From NCBI GenBank assembly GCA_024500155.1, contig CM044877.1, positions 75,658,001-75,722,000 of the forward strand: a stretch of DNA of 64,000 bases, in the 5' to 3' direction. Positions 12,017 to 25,305 of this stretch are shown here, in pieces. Numbering within the stretch: the first letter of the stretch is position 1; each line of letters begins with the position of its first letter. A program made the translations under genes and the position numbers. Source of the stretch: Chenopodium formosanum. Taxonomy: Eukaryota; Streptophyta; Magnoliopsida; Caryophyllales; Amaranthaceae. The notes below the pieces were generated by a model. The model saw only the letters and a list, made by a program, of their open reading frames with translations, was not told the origin of the DNA and ran no database searches.

Positions 12017-12657
12017 GGTACTATTTTAATTTTTTTTAAGCAAACCGTTTAATTTATATTAATTAACTTTTAATAATTATTAAAAATAATAAAATACACT
12101 TAATTTAATTAGTTAAATTTATGGATTAAAAAAATTAGTAAATTTATTTATGGGCTTAAACAAATAACAAATTTGCCAAAAAAACAAGCAACGGCAGATG
12201 GGCTATTCAATACCGCAACATAAGTAATTTTATTGTGGCATTTAGTAACCCCCATTTTAAAAAATGAAGATATTAAATCGCGTCATGTTTTATTCACGAT
12301 ATCATTTGCACATTAGTTTAAGTAAGTTTGAGTAACTTTTAAATATCTATAAGCCGAAAAAACTACTCTCTCCATTTTGTAATAATCAATATATTTTTCT
12401 TTTATATCCGTTTCATAATAATTGTAACACTTTCTAATTTTATAAAGACCAAACTACTATCTTAATATTTCTGAGAGAGAAGGATAACTCAAGTATTTAG
12501 AACTCCCTCACGATTTCAATATTTCTGAAAAATAAAAAGTGTTGCAACTAATTAGAAATTTCCAAAATAAAAAGTATAACAACTAAAAATAGATGGAAAT
12601 GTACTACGGAGTATTCCATATAAAATTCACCCTATAATGCCTATATTTTAAATTGGG

Positions 12658-13536
12658 GGTTGTTAAATATCGCCCTCAAATATCTAACTAACGCCCGCAA
12701 AATAAAATAAAATTACGTATTTATCCTTATAATAATGATTATAAAAAATAATTAATTTTACCTCAATTTCACACTTTTACTATACACAAATTTTTTTACC
12801 GTTCTCTCTAGTGGTCAACGGCCACCAACGCTCATCGAACAACCACCCAAACCACCGTGAGTTTCAAAATCAAACAAATTTTTAAAATTTTGCAAAATCA
12901 ATTTCTTTAGATCTTATGGACAACGATGAAATACAAGAAACACAACCTTAGACGCTTGTAGAAGACTCGTCAAACCGTATGAAATCGGTACGTCGCGATA
13001 AATTTTTTAAAAAGATTCAAAACCCAGGAAACGCCTAGTTTTTTAGAATACCCTAGGCTGAAACGCCTAGATTTTTAGAATACCCTAGGCTGAAACGCCT
13101 AGTTTTTTCGAAACATCCTAGGCTATTCGAAAAAACTAGGCGTTTCAGCCTAGGGTATTCTAAAAAACTAGGCGTTTCACCTCAAACGCCCAGATTTTTC
13201 ATACAACCACACGGTTGTTCACAAGAACTAGGCGTTTGAGCCTAGGACGTACGAAAAATCTAGGCGTTTGTCGCAAATTCAAAAAAAATAAAAAAATAAA
13301 CATTTTCTCCGTCGGCGATCGACTTTCCTTTGTCCTTACTTGTCATTGTAGATCATAAAATCGGAGGTAAGAGTTGGTGGTTAAAAGAGGAGGAGGTGGT
13401 GGTGGTGGTGAGTATAGTAGTATGAAGAGGCGGTAAATTGAGGGGGAAATTTTTTTATTAAAAAAAGGATAAATTTGTAATTTTAGTTTATTTTGCGGGC
13501 GTTAGTTAGAGATTCAAGGGCGACGTTTAGCTTTCC
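12658..13536. mobile_element. Long-TIR MITE (Mutator-like?) with internal hairpin
   Basis: About 67-bp inverted ends share the block CTAACTAACGCCCGCAAAAT. No clear TSD was found. The interior holds a coding-like start (MDNDEIQETQ) that soon stops, and a strong inverted repeat. Sequence outside (CTCTCTCCATTTTGTAATA near 12365; its near-complement ending near 13578) suggests the element lies inside an older Stowaway-type element. Confidence 0.6.
13061..13177. repeat. 52-bp arm inverted repeat (hairpin)
   Basis: Arms 13061-13112 and 13126-13177 are complementary with one mismatch around a 13-nt loop. The arms themselves are built from repeated AAACGCCTAG and CCCTAGGCTG blocks, which continue on both sides (13030-13060, 13220-13270). 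Confidence 0.9.
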
Positions 13537-13938
13537 ACTTCTAGAACTATGTAAAAAGCTACTATTACGAAATGGAGTTAATACGAGTTATTAATTTTTA
13601 ATCAATGTCATTAAAATTTTACTCACAAAAAACTCGGTAGTCCGTTAGTTAAGGGCAAACAATAAGCACACAAGCCGAGTAGAAAATAAAGATGACGGAG
13701 TGACGGCTGAGCTGCCGACAAAATTCCCTAAAAAAGGGTTTCATACTCAACCTACTTGCCACGTGCTCACCTTTTACATCAACAAAACTCGACGCAGTAG
13801 TCGCGCGTGGCCTTCCTTTGGGACCATCCATTATGCATTTATGCCTCTGCCAAATACTTGTATTTTTTTTTTTATACTGTGGTACTCGTAAAAATACGTA
13901 TTTTACCATGAAATACGATCCTCTTCTCTTTTCTCATC

Positions 13939-13943
<5 letters not shown>

Positions 13944-14024
<81 letters not shown>
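13944..14024. repeat. (AT)40 microsatellite
   Basis: An uninterrupted AT dinucleotide run of about 80 bp directly abutting a MITE end. Confidence 0.95.
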
Positions 14025-14026
<2 letters not shown>

Positions 14027-14612
14027 AGGGATCCGGTGAGAATAAATTCATACGTAAGAATTCATACTTATATTAAATTTAAAACATGTGAGTAAAGTTT
14101 AGAACATATGAGTAAAAATTTAGAACATGTGTCTGAAATTAAAATTTAGAACATCTGAGTAATAATTTAGAACATCTAGTAATATGTTTAGAACATTTTA
14201 TTTAAGAATCAAAACAAGTGATTAAAAATTTATAAAATCTACTTTATGAAATTAAACATATGAGTAAAATTAGAACATCTGATTTAAGATTATGAACATG
14301 TGAATAAAAATTTAGAACAAACTGATATAGAATATAGAAAGTGTGAGTAAAAAATTTAGAACATACGCTTTAAAATTTAGAACATATAATTAAAAATCTT
14401 AGAACACATTTTAAAATTTAGAACATATAAGTTAAAATTTTGGAACAAGTTATTTAAAATAAAATTTATGATATTAAACTTAATTAATTTATGGTTTAGA
14501 ACATTTGATTTATTTTAGAACACTTAAGAAAAAGTTTAGAACATATGAGTAAAAATTCAGAACATAAAAAGTGTTCTCAAATAAGAAAAATTCTCACGAG
14601 AGTCTCCTCTAC
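14025..14612. mobile_element. 'TTTAGAACAT' repeat-rich MITE
   Basis: The ends resemble each other inverted: TAGGAGGGATCCGGTGAGAA against TAGAGGAGACTCTCGTGAGAA. The interior is made of some 20 degenerate copies of AAAATTTAGAACATATGAGT. No TSD is visible because the left flank is the AT run. Confidence 0.6.
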
Positions 14613-14835
14613 TTAGTAATTTTATTTCTTTTACAAACACATTCAAGTAATTTTATTCCTTCCGTATCATCTGCATAGTTGCATGTTCAAAGAATTTTAG
14701 GAAAATAATTTGCTCTAATATTATATCTCGTGCATGTGGGATAAGTGGATGATTAATGTATTATGAATTTGTGACAAAAATACATTGTGGACCATGAAAG
14801 AGGTACTCTGTGAGGGAAAATATATACAAGTAGTA

Positions 14836-15258
14836 CAGAAAATCTTGCGTGGACCTGGTCCATAATAATGTTATTGTGGACCCGAGGTTTATACACACGC
14901 AATTGACATTATATTGAACATAGTAACCCTTAATTTTGACATAGTAATCTTATTTTTAACATAATAACCTTTATTAAAACTAGTATAACGTTTAATATTA
15001 TTGTGAACTTATAGTACAACGTTATGACCCTAATTTTAACATAGTGACCTTTATTATTCAAATTAACCAGTATATAAAATATTTCATTAAAAAAATTAAC
15101 CTTTTATAGCATATATATTACCAAAATGACTTTTATTTCAACATAGAGACCTTTTTTCTATTATAGTGACCCTTTTTTTCTAATAAAATAACCATAGTTT
15201 CCCTAATGTTAGTGGTCCACAAAAAATTAGTGTGAACCAGGTCTATTTAAGAATTTGT
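14836..15258. mobile_element. Mutator-like MITE, single copy of the 411-bp array unit
   Basis: It starts CAGAAAATCTTGCGTGGACC and ends ..GAACCAGGTCTATTTAAG..TTTGT; the ends are inverted repeats around GGACCTGGT. A 10-bp TSD, ACAAGTAGTA, flanks it (14826-14835 and 15259-15268). This copy defines the true ends of the unit amplified at 32036-34729. Confidence 0.8.
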
Positions 15259-15469
15259 ACAAGTAGTATATAATTTCTCTTTCTTTTCTTTGACTCTGCT
15301 ATCATTTTATAATGTTTCTCTCTGTCACATTATAATTAGTATTGTAACCGTGTAAGTGAGGTAAATCAATAAGTTTAAAGAAAAAATAAAATATGAAATC
15401 AATAAAAATAATTTCAATCTACCAAAATAAATTTAAAAGCAAACTGAAAAGTGAATGAACAAGGACTTA

Positions 15470-15570
15470 GGGTCTGTTCTCTTACGTTGAAATTCAATTA
15501 AGTTCAATTTATAAAATATTCAGTTCAGTTCAGTTCAACTCAGTTGAATTCGGTCAATGAGAACATGCCC
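15470..15570. mobile_element. 'CAGTTCAG' MITE, 101 bp
   Basis: GGGTCTGTTCTCTTACG at the left, ..AATGAGAACATGCCC at the right, TTA on both flanks (15467-15469, 15571-15573), CAGTTCAGTTCAACTCAG inside. Confidence 0.8.
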
Positions 15571-16032
15571 TTAGTATTCATTTATTTTAGTTTTAATAAT
15601 GCCATATCCACTCTAGTGTAAGAAATTCAATATCAAATTACCACTAACCGAAGAAATTTATGAATAAATAAAGACATTCCACGATTATTTATTTATTATT
15701 TTTTTTTTTAAAAAAAAAAAACGAAGTAAAGAAATGACGGAGGTGGGGAGCTGGCGGGTAGGGGATGTAAAAGTCATGTAACACACTACGTATTGAAATA
15801 AAGGTTGGGTTGGCCATCAAAATTCAAAAGAGAGAATCGTCAGCGTATCACTTGATTTTATGGAGGTGGGGTTGGGGGATGTACCATTTTCAAAGTGGAG
15901 GACCATCCTTATCCTTTAATTAGTAGTATTTCTCTAATTTTAAACATTGGAGTATCTTTCATCACCATATCTAATTGTTTATGGCTAACAAATCAAATAA
16001 TACCTCTTTTAATTTGGACAAAACAAATAATA

Positions 16033-16123
16033 CTACCTCCGGTTCTTATTATTCACAACAAAGGAATATTTTATGTCTCACAAATAATACCCTTTTGTTG
16101 CGAGTAATAAGAACCGAAGGTAG
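16033..16123. mobile_element. 91-bp Stowaway-type MITE
   Basis: CTACCTCCGGTTCTTATTA at the left and its near-complement at the right. The core ATATTTTATGTCTCACAAAT is almost the same as in the copy at 30346. The left flank is TA; the right flank reads AA, perhaps mutated. Confidence 0.7.
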
Positions 16124-17709
16124 AATTACTCCTTTCTTTCTTATGTATTTCGTACAATTTTTGAGGGGTTAAAATCATAGATCAGTTACCTCTTTTTGAG
16201 GGGTTGCAAACCGTCAATTGAAAACATTGACGGTGTCGGCAGCCGACGACCCATCCTCCACCATGGTGGACATGGCCTTCCCGTCCTTTAGTATGCCGAC
16301 CACCATTGTTCGAAACCTTGGTTCCTGATATTTGTTGGAGCTTTTTTGAGTAGAGCCATGATGATTCCATATTGTTTTGATACCAAATTTAAAGATTTGG
16401 GACTTTATTTGGATTGTTTGTGTTTCATGGAAAACTATGAGTATTCACCATCACAAGAATGATAGAGGAAGAAGACAACATTGATTTTTATTTAATTTTT
16501 AATATTTTTTAAGAAAGAAATTGCTATCAACATTATTAACAACTTTGGCACGCTTACTCACTTAATACTCAGCTCGTATAGTATTATTATTCTAAAAGAA
16601 TTGTTTGTTGTTTGTTGTTTTTTTTATTTTTATTTTTATTTTTTTTAAGAAAACAAAAAGAATTGTATTTGATCTCACAATATTATACTGTACTTCTAAA
16701 AGTTTGTTTGTTTTTTTTTTTTTTGAGGAAACTAAAAGAATTGTATTTGATCTCACAATATTATACTGTAGTTCCTATGTGTCACATATTTGGGATTTAT
16801 CAATTGCTACTCCGTATTTTAATAGGGTGAATTAATATAAATATTGCTATTTTAATAGTAAAGGGTGAATAAGGTGATAGGGTATGATGATGTGGCAGTT
16901 GATGTAGTAATTTCGCTGACTTGGCTTAATTTGGGGAAAAAACTGACACGTGGCAGATTATAACTCCTTACACTTGAGTTTTAATAATAGTATTGATATT
17001 GCGCCGGCTATATGTCACCATAAAGACATAAACCCCTTAATTTTACTCGTAGCAATTAGCAAAAAGTATCTATAATCTAGAAGACAAAGAAAAGCAAAAT
17101 GAAGAGGACATTTGTTAATGGGTGAAAAAGTATAAATAAAGATGGAGGCACATGAAAGGTCCCAACAACCATACCATAAAAAGAGAAAACGAAAAATAAA
17201 AGGTCCCAAAATTTGACCAATAACTAAAGTCTTGCCACGTTAGTGGGTTACTAGTGACCCAATTTAGGGGTCAATCCATTGACAAATCAAATGCACTACT
17301 AGTACTTCTACTAATCTAAAGGAGGGCCCCCTCCATTAGAACTAAGGGTTATCAAATAAGGCTTGATCCGCTCATCAAGTTTCTAAACCTCTGATCTCAA
17401 AACTCACACGGGTGAAATTCGAGTTTTGTCGAATGATAATGCTTGTGTGAGTGGATGTTGTCGGAGATAATTTTGACGTATCAAAATTGATTTCGACACT
17501 TTTTCTTACGTGAGATCACAGTTTTCTATATTCTCTCACATAAGAACGTATTAAAATTAATGATATGTTAAAATCAATTTCCGAAATTATCTTATCAAAA
17601 TCTCAAACTCTTAATAACTCAATTCATAAACAAAGACTTTAAAACCATGAAAACTGATGTCTGATCAACGTCTTTCTCATTCTAAGAATAAAAAATACGA
17701 CTTCTTTAT

Positions 17710-17740
<31 letters not shown>

Positions 17741-17989
17741 GATAATCCTGTATGAAAAGTGGCAAGCATCTGCCTAAAGAGTATAGACAGATGCAGTGAA
17801 GTAATGAAGAAAACACGCAAGGTCAGAATAATATGATTCTCCAAAAAAAAAAAAGAAAAGAAAAAAGTGAGCATCAAATAACGTCATCATCAGATTTAGT
17901 CATTGCGCTGCTACTGCGAGACTGCCCCCCTGACCTCCGCCTACGCACTCTGCACTCTGCACCGCACTTTGACGTTTCACCCAATCATC

Positions 17990-18020
<31 letters not shown>

Positions 18021-18377
18021 GACACGAGCCTTATTATACATTTGAGAAAGCAGGGAAACTTTATTTTTTAGTGAAACTTTCAAACTTTGGTCTATCTTAT
18101 GTACTCCTTATTTACCTAATATTCAAAATAGAAACAGAAACAACATACTCCATATTATTCAAATTAGTCTTTATATACTACCCTAAATATAAACAAAACT
18201 ATCCTAAATATAAACAAAAACAACATTTTTAGTGTGTCTCTCTCTCTATCTCGTGAGAGGAAGGAAATAATATTATCATGTTAAAAAATTATTACAAGTA
18301 TATTAAAAAAAAGGAAAAACTTTGTTATTAAATGTTAAGTATGTAAGTTGATCACAATATATAGTTTACTCGATTTA
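16124..18377. other. Intergenic, no supported gene
   Basis: Contains a 78-bp tandem duplication (AATTGTATTTGATCTCACAA at about 16661 and 16739), an A run near 17710, a T run near 17992, and a possible minus-strand Helitron 5' end near 16993 (TCAATACTATTATTAAAAC). No convincing exon chain was seen. Confidence 0.5.
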
Positions 18378-18524
18378 GGGCCTGTTCTCTTACTTTGAAA
18401 TTCAGTTAAGTTAAGTTAAGTTCAACTCAATTCCTAATTTCCTTCTCTTATAAAATATTCAGTTCAGTTCAGCTCATTTTAGTTCAGTTCAATTCAGCTA
18501 AATTTAGTCAATGAGTTAAGACCT
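18378..18524. mobile_element. 'CAGTTCAG' MITE
   Basis: Starts GGGCCTGTTCTCTTAC after TTA and contains CAGTTCAGTTCAGCTC. The right end is degenerate (AGTTAAGACC before TTTA). Confidence 0.6.
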
Positions 18525-18609
18525 TTAACTTCATTGTAAATCAGTGGAAAACAAAAGAGTATAAAATCGTTCTTTCATTATAGGATCTGAACTGTTGTCA
18601 ACAAATTGA

Positions 18610-18648
<39 letters not shown>

Positions 18649-18943
18649 CTCATCTTGTGGTCAGCCCTAATGCTTAGCCTATGCTATGTTTTGTTGGTAG
18701 ATTGCCACATGTCATAACAAAATGTAAATCATAAGTCTCCTTGCGTCAATATGTTAATGGGTCATGATTGACATAGTGGGAATCACTAGGTTCAAAACCC
18801 TTTTGTTTTTTTTTTTGTTTTTTTATAGAGCATCATGCATCTCTTCCACTTACATTAAGCATTCCGTAGTTATGAAGAAAGGTTCTTCAACGAACCCCAA
18901 GAGCCATGTCTATTTTTTTTCCTAGGCTTCCTATCGACTTAAT

Positions 18944-19100
18944 ATTATTTTAGTTCAGTTCAGCTCAACTCCAATTAGTTCATACAGTTTTTAATTTCCT
19001 TCTCTCATAAACAATTGTATTAAGCTCTATTTAGCTTTGTTCAGCTTAATTCTACCCCATCCAATTCGGTTTAGCTGTTTTCAGTAAATCGAACAAACCC
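18944..19100. mobile_element. 'CAGTTCAG' MITE, left end worn
   Basis: TTAGTTCAGTTCAGCTCAAC at the left and ..AATCGAACAAACCC followed by TTA at the right. The left GGGCC end is not recognisable. Confidence 0.45.
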
Positions 19101-19767
19101 TTATTGCTATGGAGTATTATGTTTGAAAACTTTTTGTGTAAAAAAAAAATTGTTTAATTGTAACCTATAAAAGGAATAGATGATCGAGTATCGTTACTCC
19201 GATTTATTGATTGGCACTAACCTTAAACTATACAAAGCGAAATGACTCATAATCCGTTCATCCTTATTAGGCTAACAAATCATCTGTTCTGTTAAGGTTG
19301 TGCTCTCTTCAACTTATTATTAACCTGTTGACTCGCTTTATTATATTTTCTATATTATTATTGTCATCATAATTATTTAACATCTATACATAGCATAAGG
19401 TTTAACGGCCTTTAACCTAATAGTCATCTATTATGCAATGCAAACTATACACTGATTTTTGAGACTAAAGAAGTATTTATATTATGTATCCTAGTTTACA
19501 CTTATCATATATGGAGTAGTACTGTAGTACAATAATGAAGTGAATATAATTGGATGATCGGCCCAGAACTAACTGATGAAGATCCGACTACAAGCTAAGC
19601 TACTCCTAGTTTTGACCATATCACATCTTCATTAGTCATTACATCTTTCAATTCACATAACCCTTAAAACCAACAGTACATACATCATACATTCATTATT
19701 CACACAATAACTAAAATGATTTAATTTGGTAGCTCAAACATTAGTCAAAGTTTGAAACAACATACGA
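19101..19767. other. Intergenic, nothing recognised
   Basis: AT-rich spacer without coding signal or clear element ends. Confidence 0.5.
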
Positions 19768-19775
19768 GTAATAAA

Positions 19776-20737
19776 CAGGCCCGTATTTGGGGCAGGGCAG
19801 GCGGGGCGGCTGCCCTGGGCCCCAGAATGGGAAGCCCAACTTTTGTTAAAATGAGTTCTGTAGTTAAAGAACACAAGTCAAACACATTATATTTCTTCAC
19901 TCCTCCCTATAATTATCTCGTGTTCACATACTCCGTATTATTGAAAATAAAAGATTTTCATTTCCCAAAAATGACTCCAAAAGTTTCTATTGTTTCCTTT
20001 ATTGACTTAAATTCCTTAATAACCTCATCAAAATTTTCAATTTCTCAATCTAATTACTCTAACCCATATTCAAATCCGATCATCGTGAGGATAGAGCAAG
20101 GTAACAATAAATACTTCATACAAAATATAATGAGGTAAGAAATTGAAGGTTGTTGACAAAATGATACAGTAAGAAAAAATGTTGAGCAATAAATAAGAAA
20201 AACTTTCCATTCAAAATTTTACTCGCAAGGAATTCGTCACACCTCTTGAAGCTTAAATTTATTTGTTCCTCATTTAATTTTTAGGGGTCTATGTCAAAAT
20301 TTTGATGCAGTTATTGATGTTTTTGATGTAGCGCAGAAAATTGGTGGGTTTTGTGTTTTAAAGATAAACAATTTTTGGTGTGCATGTTGAATGTTTTGAT
20401 GTTAATTGGCCTAATTCATGTAAAATCAACATTATATACTAGTATATTTTTTGAACAATAAAATCAAACTTTATAGTGACTAATTCGTGTGTGTTTAGAA
20501 GACAATTATATACACTATGGTGGAAGTGATTTTTTTTTTTTTCTTTATTTTTTTTAATCTAGATAAAGAAAATTTTATATTTTCTGTGAATTATGATGAT
20601 AATAAGCAATATTCATTTTATCAAATTTTGGCATACCGGCATACCCTTAAAATTCAAAATTTTATAAGATCACTTTTAAATTAGGGCCCCGAATTAATAG
20701 TTCGCCCTAGGCCACCAAAATCTCAGAAACGGGGCTG
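19776..20737. mobile_element. Non-autonomous hAT element, 962 bp
   Basis: Ends CAGGCCCGTATTTGG and, inverted, CAGCCCCGTTTCTGAG; exact 8-bp TSD GTAATAAA at 19768-19775 and 20738-20745. The left subterminal region is GC-rich (GGGCAGGGCAGGCGGGGCGG). No transposase blocks were recognised inside. Confidence 0.85.
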
Positions 20738-20745
20738 GTAATAAA

Positions 20746-22755
20746 TTGGGCCCCACAAAAGGACAGAAGATAACTCATCAGAACTCGGAGCGAGTCACGA
20801 AACTGAAACTCGGAGCTGTCTCCTGCAACTGGACATCCACGTAATTGTACCCCGAAACATCACCCACGTGACCCACCCCCCACCCATCTGTCAACTCTTC
20901 TTACTTTTTCTTTTTTTTTAAAAAATAAATAAATAAAGGTGAAGTGATTCTAGCCTGAGGTTTCACTGACACCAACCTCTATACTGTACTATATTTTGTC
21001 TCTCTCTTCTGATCCAATTGTTAAGTGACACGTCTTGATTATTTTGCTGCAAACAGATTTATTTTCAGAAGATAATCCAAGATTTTTTTTTTTTTTTTTT
21101 TTATCCTATCTACTCTAAGCTACTAGGCTTGTATACGCTTTTTACTACACTATACTTTGTAGTACAAGTATATGCGAGTATGAGATGATTGAAAATATGT
21201 ATATTTTGATTTTATTGTAGGAGGACTTCTAATGTTATTTTTTTAATTTTTTTTTTTTTTTCTTTAAATGTAGTTAAGTAACTCAAGTACTGGTCAAAGA
21301 AATAATTATAAAAACAGTACTTCATTCGAAAATTTATAAGAGGAATAGTATTGTGGAGTATTATCTACGGAGTAATTAGAAATTTATCCAGACAATGTAA
21401 ATGGAATTGAACAGGCTACATTCGTCTCTTAATATGGACTAGGTGGTTCTACTCCTTTTAAATTAGTTAATTACTTCGTATAAGCTAGTTTGCCTAGCTA
21501 GTTAATTACTTCGTATATGCTAGTTCGCCTAGTTGTAATGTTGATATAAAAAATTTACCCCAAAAGAAAACGTGTGAACTAATTTTTTTTTTTTCCTAAA
21601 AAGGAATACATGTCAACTAAAAAGAAACAGAGGTAGTATATTTTTGAAATTTTAAGCTTTTATATTACTTTTTTTTTTTTTGGAACAAAGTGGTATTATT
21701 GTAAGATAAAAAAATTCTTTCGTCGTAAATAATAATAATAATTCGGCGTGCAAATACATTTATACTCTAAAATACGAAGTAAAATATAGAAATTGAAACT
21801 TCAATGTTAAAAATTCATGATATAAACCAACATAAAGTAAACTAACTTCACCATTTTTTAGCTTTCAACACTATTCAGTTGTTATAATAATCCAAATGTA
21901 GCTATTTATTGTGGATGCTCTTAGGGCAATAACCATCCATAATACTGAGTAATTGTTGTTTTACTGAAACTACATAGATCTACATTTCCCTCAAAAAACT
22001 ACATAGATCTACATAGCTATGCATAGCTTTACAATGACCGATGTCTAAATGAAAGTTGAGGGACTAAAAGTGAAGAAATACAAAAATTTAGGGATTGTAT
22101 TTGTGTTTTACTCCTGCATAGATCGTACACAACTACGAGTATATGTAGTGTTACAAGGATCAATGCATGTGATCTACGTACACAACTACTATGTGTTGTT
22201 CAATAATTTTAAGTTTGCTTAAAATAATGGCTAAGTTTATTACGGAGTAGTCTAAAAACGAAAGCAATAATTGTAGAGAGATAAAGAAGTTTAGAAAGAG
22301 AGGAAGAAGTGAAGTACAAGTGAGTGGTGACCAAGGAAATGGTAGGGCTTGCGTCATTAAAGTCACATGAATGGGGGTTTGAATTTTGAAGTTGAGTAGC
22401 AGAAATGCACAACTTCATTTGGTTTTATTAGGGGGTTTTATTTGCGTTTGTGTTTGGGTTCCGCCACACATCAATTCATGCGGCGGCTCTATCAGTCCAC
22501 CTCTTTTTATTTTTCAATTCCCACCTGTGTTGTCCTTTTTATTTTGTAAATAATGTCGACCCCTAATTACCGTTGTACTATTATTGCCCTCACTATTTTA
22601 CTCATATTTTACGCTTTATTTTACACTATAGTGTTAGAAAATCTAATACTACTTCCGATTTTTTTTAGTTGTAAGTTTAGAATATTTTATACTCCGTATC
22701 TATTAAATAATATTTTAAAGTTGCAAAAAATAAAATAAAAATAAAAATAGTATAT
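20746..22755. other. Intergenic, no supported gene
   Basis: Holds a G-box-like CACGTG near 20874, T runs, and a short tandem duplication near 21465-21530 (TTAGTTAATTACTTCGTATA twice). A minus-strand open frame near 22209-22418 lacks conserved features. Confidence 0.45.
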
Positions 22756-22764
22756 CAGAAATAA

Positions 22765-23195
22765 GGAAAATTTGCAAATTGCAGCCATTTAAAGTTCGTA
22801 TTTTGCAAATTGCAGCTATTTAAAGTTTTTTTTGCAAATTGCAGCCCAAAAGTTCGTATAAATTATAAATTGCAGCCCACTTCAATTTTTTCATCGGTTT
22901 ACATGTCGATAAATTTTCATTTAAGGTTTTAGGGGTCATTTGAGTTTTTAAAGGTCCGAATTGAGCTCGGAATTAGCATAAAAATAACGTAAGTGTCTCA
23001 TTTTTACAGTTTCCCACAAATCGATATATTTTTTTTAAACGAAGATTTTTTGACATGAAAATCGTTGTAAAAGTTGAATTGAGCTGCAATTTACAATTTA
23101 TACGAACTTTTAGGCTGCAATTTGCAAAAAAAAAATTTAAATAACTACAATTTGTAAAATACGAATTTTAAATGGATGCAATTTGCAATATTTCC
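22765..23195. mobile_element. Mutator-like MITE, 431 bp
   Basis: Long inverted arms (about 150 bp) beginning GGAAAATTTGCAAATTGCAG and, on the other side, GGAAATATTGCAAATTGCAT; exact 9-bp TSD CAGAAATAA at 22756-22764 and 23196-23204. The TTTGCAAATTGCAGC block recurs within each arm. Confidence 0.88.
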
Positions 23196-23657
23196 CAGAA
23201 ATAATAGGCAGAAAATGAATGTGAAACCAAATGACCGACCACGACGACTCTCACTTTCTCATTAATGTAGCCATGTAGGCATGTAGCAAATAATACTAGT
23301 TTGTTATAATTATGTACTCCTAATTAATTGGTCAAAGTATACCGTATTGAAGAAGGAGGCAATTTGTTATATGTAATTAATTTGTTTTGATGTTATACTC
23401 ATGAATCACAATCCTTGCATCAGAATGTTGACCATAAGATCATCATAAAATACTTTGTACTACGTAATATTTTATTCAATAATATCCTCGTATACATGTT
23501 CCAAATTTACAACCACCTTATTATAAACTCGCACGTATCTAAAGCCATGTTACAATTAATAGTTACTCCGTATATATTTAAATAATAACTATAAAAAAAA
23601 TACTCGTAATTTAAAGTATTAAGAATATTGGCTTAAGATAAATTTTATTGTAAATTA

Positions 23658-23950
23658 GGGCCTGTTCTCATTGACAATTAATTAAATTAACTGAACTGAA
23701 TTAAATACTCCATATTTTATAAGAGAGGGAAATTAGAGACTGAACTAAACTGAAAATAAGGCCCTGTTCTAAAAAATAATATTAAGTAAAAATAATTTCA
23801 GTTCAGCAAAATTAATTTCAGTTCAGTAAAAATAAGTTTAGTTCAGCAAAATTCAGTTTTATTAAAAATTAATTTCATTTCAGTAAAATTAATTTAAGTT
23901 AAAGAAAACTAATTTCAGTTCAGTTAAAATAATTTCAGTTCAGTTAAAGA
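23658..23950. mobile_element. Two adjoining 'CAGTTCAG' MITE copies
   Basis: GGGCCTGTTCTCATTGACAA follows TTA at 23655-23657; a second end, AGGCCCTGTTCT, occurs near 23758 and is followed by repeated AATTTCAGTTCAG units to about 23945. The second copy has no clear right end. Confidence 0.5.
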
Positions 23951-24483
23951 AGCAACAACTTTAAGGATATGATAAAAAAAAAAAAAAAAATTCACAAACA
24001 ACCCATTTCCCAATATGGAGCCGTTAATTGACACATAAAGCGGTTAAGGCAGAATGCACATTAATTCAAGATTCTTTCATGCTTACCACGTGAGACCAAT
24101 TAAATTCCTTAATCTGATTTAACATTTTTAATAAAAGTTTGATTAGATGCTAATGGCAGTTACATTTGACGTACAGACACCAATGGATAAACCGTATTTA
24201 GAATAATTAATTAGCTTTAATCTTAACTTTAGTTTTGTGGAATGTGCAGTCTAGCCGACTATTACGGCAGCATGAAAGACACCAAATTAAAGTCTCACCT
24301 CTTTTTACTTTACTAGGAAGTTGTGATCATTGACCATCTCCAAAGTGGATATAATCATAAAACGATGCTAACTCTCTTTGTAATATTCACAAATAGTATT
24401 ATAACCATTTGCGAGTAATGAGTTGCAAAATAAAAATCCTGTTAAATTTGTATAGATGATCAAATTTTTTAAATTGATAGTTA

Positions 24484-24672
24484 GGGCATGTTCTAATATA
24501 TTTATTTTCAGTTCAGTTCAGCTCTTAATTTTCTTCTCTTACAAAATATTCAATTTCGTTCAGTTCACTTCTATTTAGTTCAGCTCCTAATTTCCTTTTC
24601 TCATAAAATATGCATTTCAGTTCAGTTCAGCTCAGTTCACTTCAGCTGAGTTCAGTCTATGAGAACAGACCC
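24484..24672. mobile_element. 'CAGTTCAG' MITE, 189 bp
   Basis: TTA flanks (24481-24483, 24673-24675); ends GGGCATGTTCTAAT and ..ATGAGAACAGACCC; several CAGTTCAG blocks inside, with the CTAATTTCCTTCTCTCATAA-type spacer seen in other copies. Confidence 0.8.
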
Positions 24673-24889
24673 TTAGTAATATATTAGGTCTTGTCAACCG
24701 TTTATTTCAAAAAAAATTTAAAATAAATAAAATCAAATTATTTTTATTGAATTAGCTAGAATTATTTTTGTTGAACTTTATTTTTAGTAAACTAAAAATA
24801 ATTATATTTCTTTTTTAAAGCTAATGTATGGATTTTTATTGAATTGGAATTATTTTAATTGAATGTTATTTTTCATAAGTAAAGTGAAC

Positions 24890-25006
24890 TAATTTTAAAA
24901 GTCTGTTTTCTTCAGATTATTTTAAGTTCCGTTCTTAATTTTCTTCTCTCATAAAATATTCATTTTAGTTCATTTCAACTTATTTTAGTCAATTAGAACA
25001 CTCCCG
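24890..25006. mobile_element. 'CAGTTCAG' MITE fragment
   Basis: Shares the spacer TTCTTAATTTTCTTCTCTCA and the end ..TAGTCAATTAGAACACTCCC with the family; the left end is unclear. Confidence 0.4.
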
Positions 25007-25295
25007 AAATGTTAAGTTTTTTTATACAGAGTACTCTGTAAAAAGTAGAGAGAGAATAAAAAGCATGTAAAAAACAAAATTACATGAAAACCCTAACTTT
25101 ATACAAATATTATTGTAAATTAAAGAGTATTTTAATACACACAAATAAATTAATCAATTTAAGACTAGATTTTGACCATAAAGGACTATGATTCTTTCAA
25201 AGATAAAAGGGAGTAATAAAAGTTTAAAAAAGACAAAGGATGAAGTAAATCCTAAATGTAGCAATAGCAACTTTATAGGACAATTCTTTAGCAAC

Positions 25296-25305
25296 TTTAT
25301 ACATA
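25296..25305 (+). promoter_or_regulatory. Possible TATA box of the ERF gene
   Basis: TTTATACATA lies about 120 bp upstream of the ATG, followed by a CT-rich leader typical of plant 5' UTRs. It was judged by position only. Confidence 0.35.

Noticed and set aside
13649..13909. Overlapping frames on both strands
   Set aside because: No conserved domain and no support for one strand over the other.
16182..16390. Minus-strand frame after a TTGGTATCAAAAC primer-like site
   Set aside because: Could be a retroelement gag start, but no LTR end precedes it and the frame stops at once; too weak to call.
19752..20138. 128-codon open frame
   Set aside because: It crosses the left end of the hAT element and shows no transposase or other domain.
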